From assembly GCA_963643175.1 (NCBI GenBank), contig CAVIJF010000036.1:1-14882 (forward strand): 14,882 nt of DNA, in the 5' to 3' direction. A program made the position numbers and the translations under genes. Origin of the DNA: CAMEON01 sp963643175. Its GTDB lineage: Bacteria; Bacillota; Clostridia; Oscillospirales; CAG-272. The notes under the pieces were generated by a model, which saw nothing but the letters and a program-made list of their open reading frames with translations, made no database searches and was not told where the DNA came from. Every line of letters begins with the position of its first letter. Position 1 is the first letter of the stretch. This document shows positions 13,211 through 14,882 of the stretch, piece by piece.

Positions 13211-14680
13211 TTATCTGCCGGGGGCGGGGTCGTCCGGGTTGACCCCGTCGTCCCCGCTGTCCGGGTCGTCCCCGTCATCATCGTCGTCCTTATCCGATTC
13301 ATCGTTGTCGCCTTCGTCGTAGCCGTAAATATCTCCGAAATGGTCTTCGTCGCCGCTGTATCCGTCCCCGCCGTAGCCGTTTCCGTTGTCATTGCTGCCG
13401 CCGTAGCGGTCGCTGCCGTCACTGTCGTCGCTGTCGTCCCCGTCGCGCGGCGGGCGCACGCGGGCGAAAATCGCGCTCAGGATGGAGGCAATCGCCTCAT
13501 AGGCAGCCAGCAGGGAGGAGGCGTATATCATCAGGCAGGGGAGGAGCAGAACCAGAATAATCTGGAGACAGCCGCCCGCACGCCGCCACGGACCGCTCAT
13601 AATGCGCACGACGCCCGCCGCCGCCAAGCCGAGGCTCAGGATGATGACGATATTCTGCGCGACGGTGCCGACCAGCGTGGATTCACTGCCGGACAGCGTT
13701 GTGACAATCCAGATAATGCCTGCAATCAGGTACACAACGGCGGAGACAAGGCTCATGCGGAGGCGCGTCACCTTTTCGCGGAGGGAGGAGGCGTAGCCGA
13801 AGGAGAAGAGGCATCCGTGCAGGTAATTCAGCATCAGGAAGGAGCAGAGATTGCAGACGGCGACCGCCGTGCCGGGGGCAAGGTTGATGAAGGAATTGAT
13901 GATGTTCAGCGACTGCTCCTCCGTCAGGGCGGTCAGCTGCGGGAGCTGTTCGGCAAGTTGCTGTGTCAGTTCTGTCAGCCGGAGGCTCAGTTCGGTGCGC
14001 AGCGAGTCCAGCCACGCGCCGAGATGCGCCGGAGAGAGCGAACCGAGACTGCGGTTCAGCAGCAGGGCAGCTACGCCGAGCACGGCGGCACCGAAACCGA
14101 GCGAGCCGAGGCAGATGACGCCGACCCTGCCGGGTCCGTCCTCCCGTGCCGCGGAGGCGCGGGTGCCGAACGCCAGTGCGGCGGCGGGCGGGAAGGGAAT
14201 CAGCGCGGTCAGGGAGAGAATCGGGTCCCGGCATACCACCAGCGCCAGCCCGTAGGCGGCGAGGAGGATAAAGGGGAGTTTGGTCAGGGTGGACTTGTCC
14301 GACGCTGCCAGCAGGAAGGCGGAGAAAGCGGCGGAGCACACCAGTGCAATCAGCATGGCAGGCAGAACCGCCGACCCGGAGAGGTAGGTGAGGATTGCAC
14401 CTGCCAGAATCATGAGTATGGGCGTCCAGCGCATGGTGCGCAGTACCCGGAACGAGTAGACCAGCAGCAGGAGGAGTATGGCACCCGCCACTGCCTGTGC
14501 GGCGGCACCGGAAATCTGGATGCTGCCCGCCACCCACGCGACGCTCCACGCGAGCGCGGCTGCGGACAGTGCGCTCAGGATGGCAAGCACCCACACGGGC
14601 TGTGTGGGCAGTCCCTTTCTGTCGATCGGGACGGGGTATTCACCGGGGCGCCGGGCATGGTTCCTATCCGGACTTGTCAT
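13211..14680 (-). CDS. yybS: YybS-family (DUF2232-like) polytopic membrane protein with acidic tail
   Basis: The 489-aa integral membrane protein has about ten hydrophobic segments (near 30-52, 63-80, 87-103, 106-126, 135-150, 187-208, 268-288, 309-329, 340-361, 372-395). The call rests on topology and on its place directly upstream of gdpP-rplI-dnaB, where yybS lies in Bacillus. A non-membrane amphipathic stretch (about 225-262) sits in the middle. The C-terminus (412-489) is a highly acidic D/G/S/N/Y-rich tail, which makes the protein much longer than the roughly 300-aa Bacillus protein. The ATG at 14680 is chosen because GGAG lies 10 nt upstream; the ATG at 14689 is only 1-2 nt from the same site. 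It is first in the operon, behind the promoter at 14737-14765. Biochemical function is not known. Confidence 0.75.
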   Translation of the reverse strand: MTSPDRNHARRPGEYPVPIDRKGLPTQPVWVLAILSALSAAALAWSVAWVAGSIQISGAAAQAVAGAILLLLLVYSFRVLRTMRWTPILMILAGAILTYLSGSAVLPAMLIALVCSAAFSAFLLAASDKSTLTKLPFILLAAYGLALVVCRDPILSLTALIPFPPAAALAFGTRASAAREDGPGRVGVICLGSLGFGAAVLGVAALLLNRSLGSLSPAHLGAWLDSLRTELSLRLTELTQQLAEQLPQLTALTEEQSLNIINSFINLAPGTAVAVCNLCSFLMLNYLHGCLFSFGYASSLREKVTRLRMSLVSAVVYLIAGIIWIVTTLSGSESTLVGTVAQNIVIILSLGLAAAGVVRIMSGPWRRAGGCLQIILVLLLPCLMIYASSLLAAYEAIASILSAIFARVRPPRDGDDSDDSDGSDRYGGSNDNGNGYGGDGYSGDEDHFGDIYGYDEGDNDESDKDDDDDGDDPDSGDDGVNPDDPAPGR

Positions 14681-14736
14681 AGTGCGCATTCTCCTTCTGG
14701 ATTTTTTGCCTTATCTGGTTTTATCCATAGATATAA

Positions 14737-14765
14737 ATTATAGCATATTCTGCCCTGCTTGTAAA
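14737..14765 (-). promoter_or_regulatory. strong sigma-A promoter of the yybS-gdpP-rplI-dnaB-tilS-hpt operon
   Basis: On the minus strand TTTACA (14765-14760) is separated by 17 bp from a perfect TATAAT (14742-14737), which is preceded by TGC (extended -10). A run of seven A on that strand (14787-14781) lies about 15 bp upstream of the -35 box, in the position of an UP element. The leader to the ATG at 14680 is about 50 nt. Confidence 0.8.
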
Positions 14766-14803
14766 CATGGAAATCGTTACTTTTTTTGAAATATGGCGGA
14801 ATT

Positions 14804-14882
14804 GCGGGGTTCCCTGCCGGGGGATTGTCCCCGGCGTTATCGGCTGTACCCCGCCTCCGGTTAAAGTTTTTCGCCCCCATCC
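14804..14882 (+). repeat. dispersed intergenic repeat, copy C (partial, cut by the right edge)
   Basis: GTTTTTCGCCCCCATCC at 14866-14882 matches the TTTTTTCTGCCCCCATCC box of copy A in the same orientation. Upstream of it GCGGGGT (14804-14810) and ACCCCGC (14848-14854) form a perfect stem enclosing an inner hairpin, GCCGGGG (14816-14822) with CCCCGGC (14829-14835). The window ends where hairpin 1 would begin. It lies upstream of the operon promoter on the minus strand. Confidence 0.5.

Noticed and set aside
13154..14743. 529-aa plus-strand ORF opposite yybS
   Set aside because: Its valine-rich start is the complement of the Asp-rich YybS tail; yybS has the promoter, ribosome site and gene context.
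1..14882. CRISPR array, transposase, integrase, phage or toxin-antitoxin genes
   Set aside because: No direct repeats with regular spacers and no ORF with matching motifs on either strand.

Overview
The window looks like a GC-rich member of the Clostridia, probably Oscillospiraceae/Ruminococcaceae-like. The evidence is the Firmicute gene sets (yybS-gdpP-rplI-dnaB and tilS-hpt-ftsH), AGGAGG-type ribosome binding sites, TTGACA/TATAAT-type promoters, and GC-rich coding sequence set against AT-rich promoters. No gene fixes the species. All gene functions are inferred from recognised motifs; no database search was possible.

Left edge (1-330): the first ~24 bases look like the 3' end of a 23S rRNA gene on the + strand. 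Two hairpins with pyrimidine- or T-rich tails follow, and no 5S rRNA is visible.

Plus-strand block (about 312-4350): a promoter at 312-340 drives a three-gene unit: a calcineurin-like metallophosphoesterase, an endonuclease/exonuclease/phosphatase-family hydrolase and a small coiled-coil protein. About 770 bp of non-coding, hairpin-rich DNA follows. It holds a dispersed repeat, a terminator, and a second promoter with a ~240-nt structured leader in front of a Gfo/Idh/MocA oxidoreductase. A strong bidirectional terminator (4383-4413) separates this gene from the convergent minus-strand block.

Minus-strand block (14765 down to 4448): a near-consensus promoter at 14737-14765 reads into a tightly spaced series: YybS-family (DUF2232-like) membrane protein, GdpP (cyclic-di-AMP phosphodiesterase), ribosomal protein L9, replicative helicase DnaB, TilS (tRNA-Ile lysidine synthetase) and Hpt (hypoxanthine phosphoribosyltransferase). 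After a 396-bp gap with its own promoter, a dispersed repeat and a 21-bp perfect palindrome comes FtsH, the membrane AAA+ protease. In Bacillus subtilis these genes form two separate clusters; here they are joined.

No mobile element, prophage, CRISPR array, defence system or biosynthetic cluster is visible, and the genes are mostly core housekeeping. The less ordinary signals are non-coding: an intergenic repeat family (2584-2740, 6782-6926, 14804-14882) whose hairpin shows compensatory base changes between copies, the long palindrome upstream of ftsH, and the structured leader of the oxidoreductase. Acidic tails or insertions on the membrane proteins YybS and FtsH are also notable.
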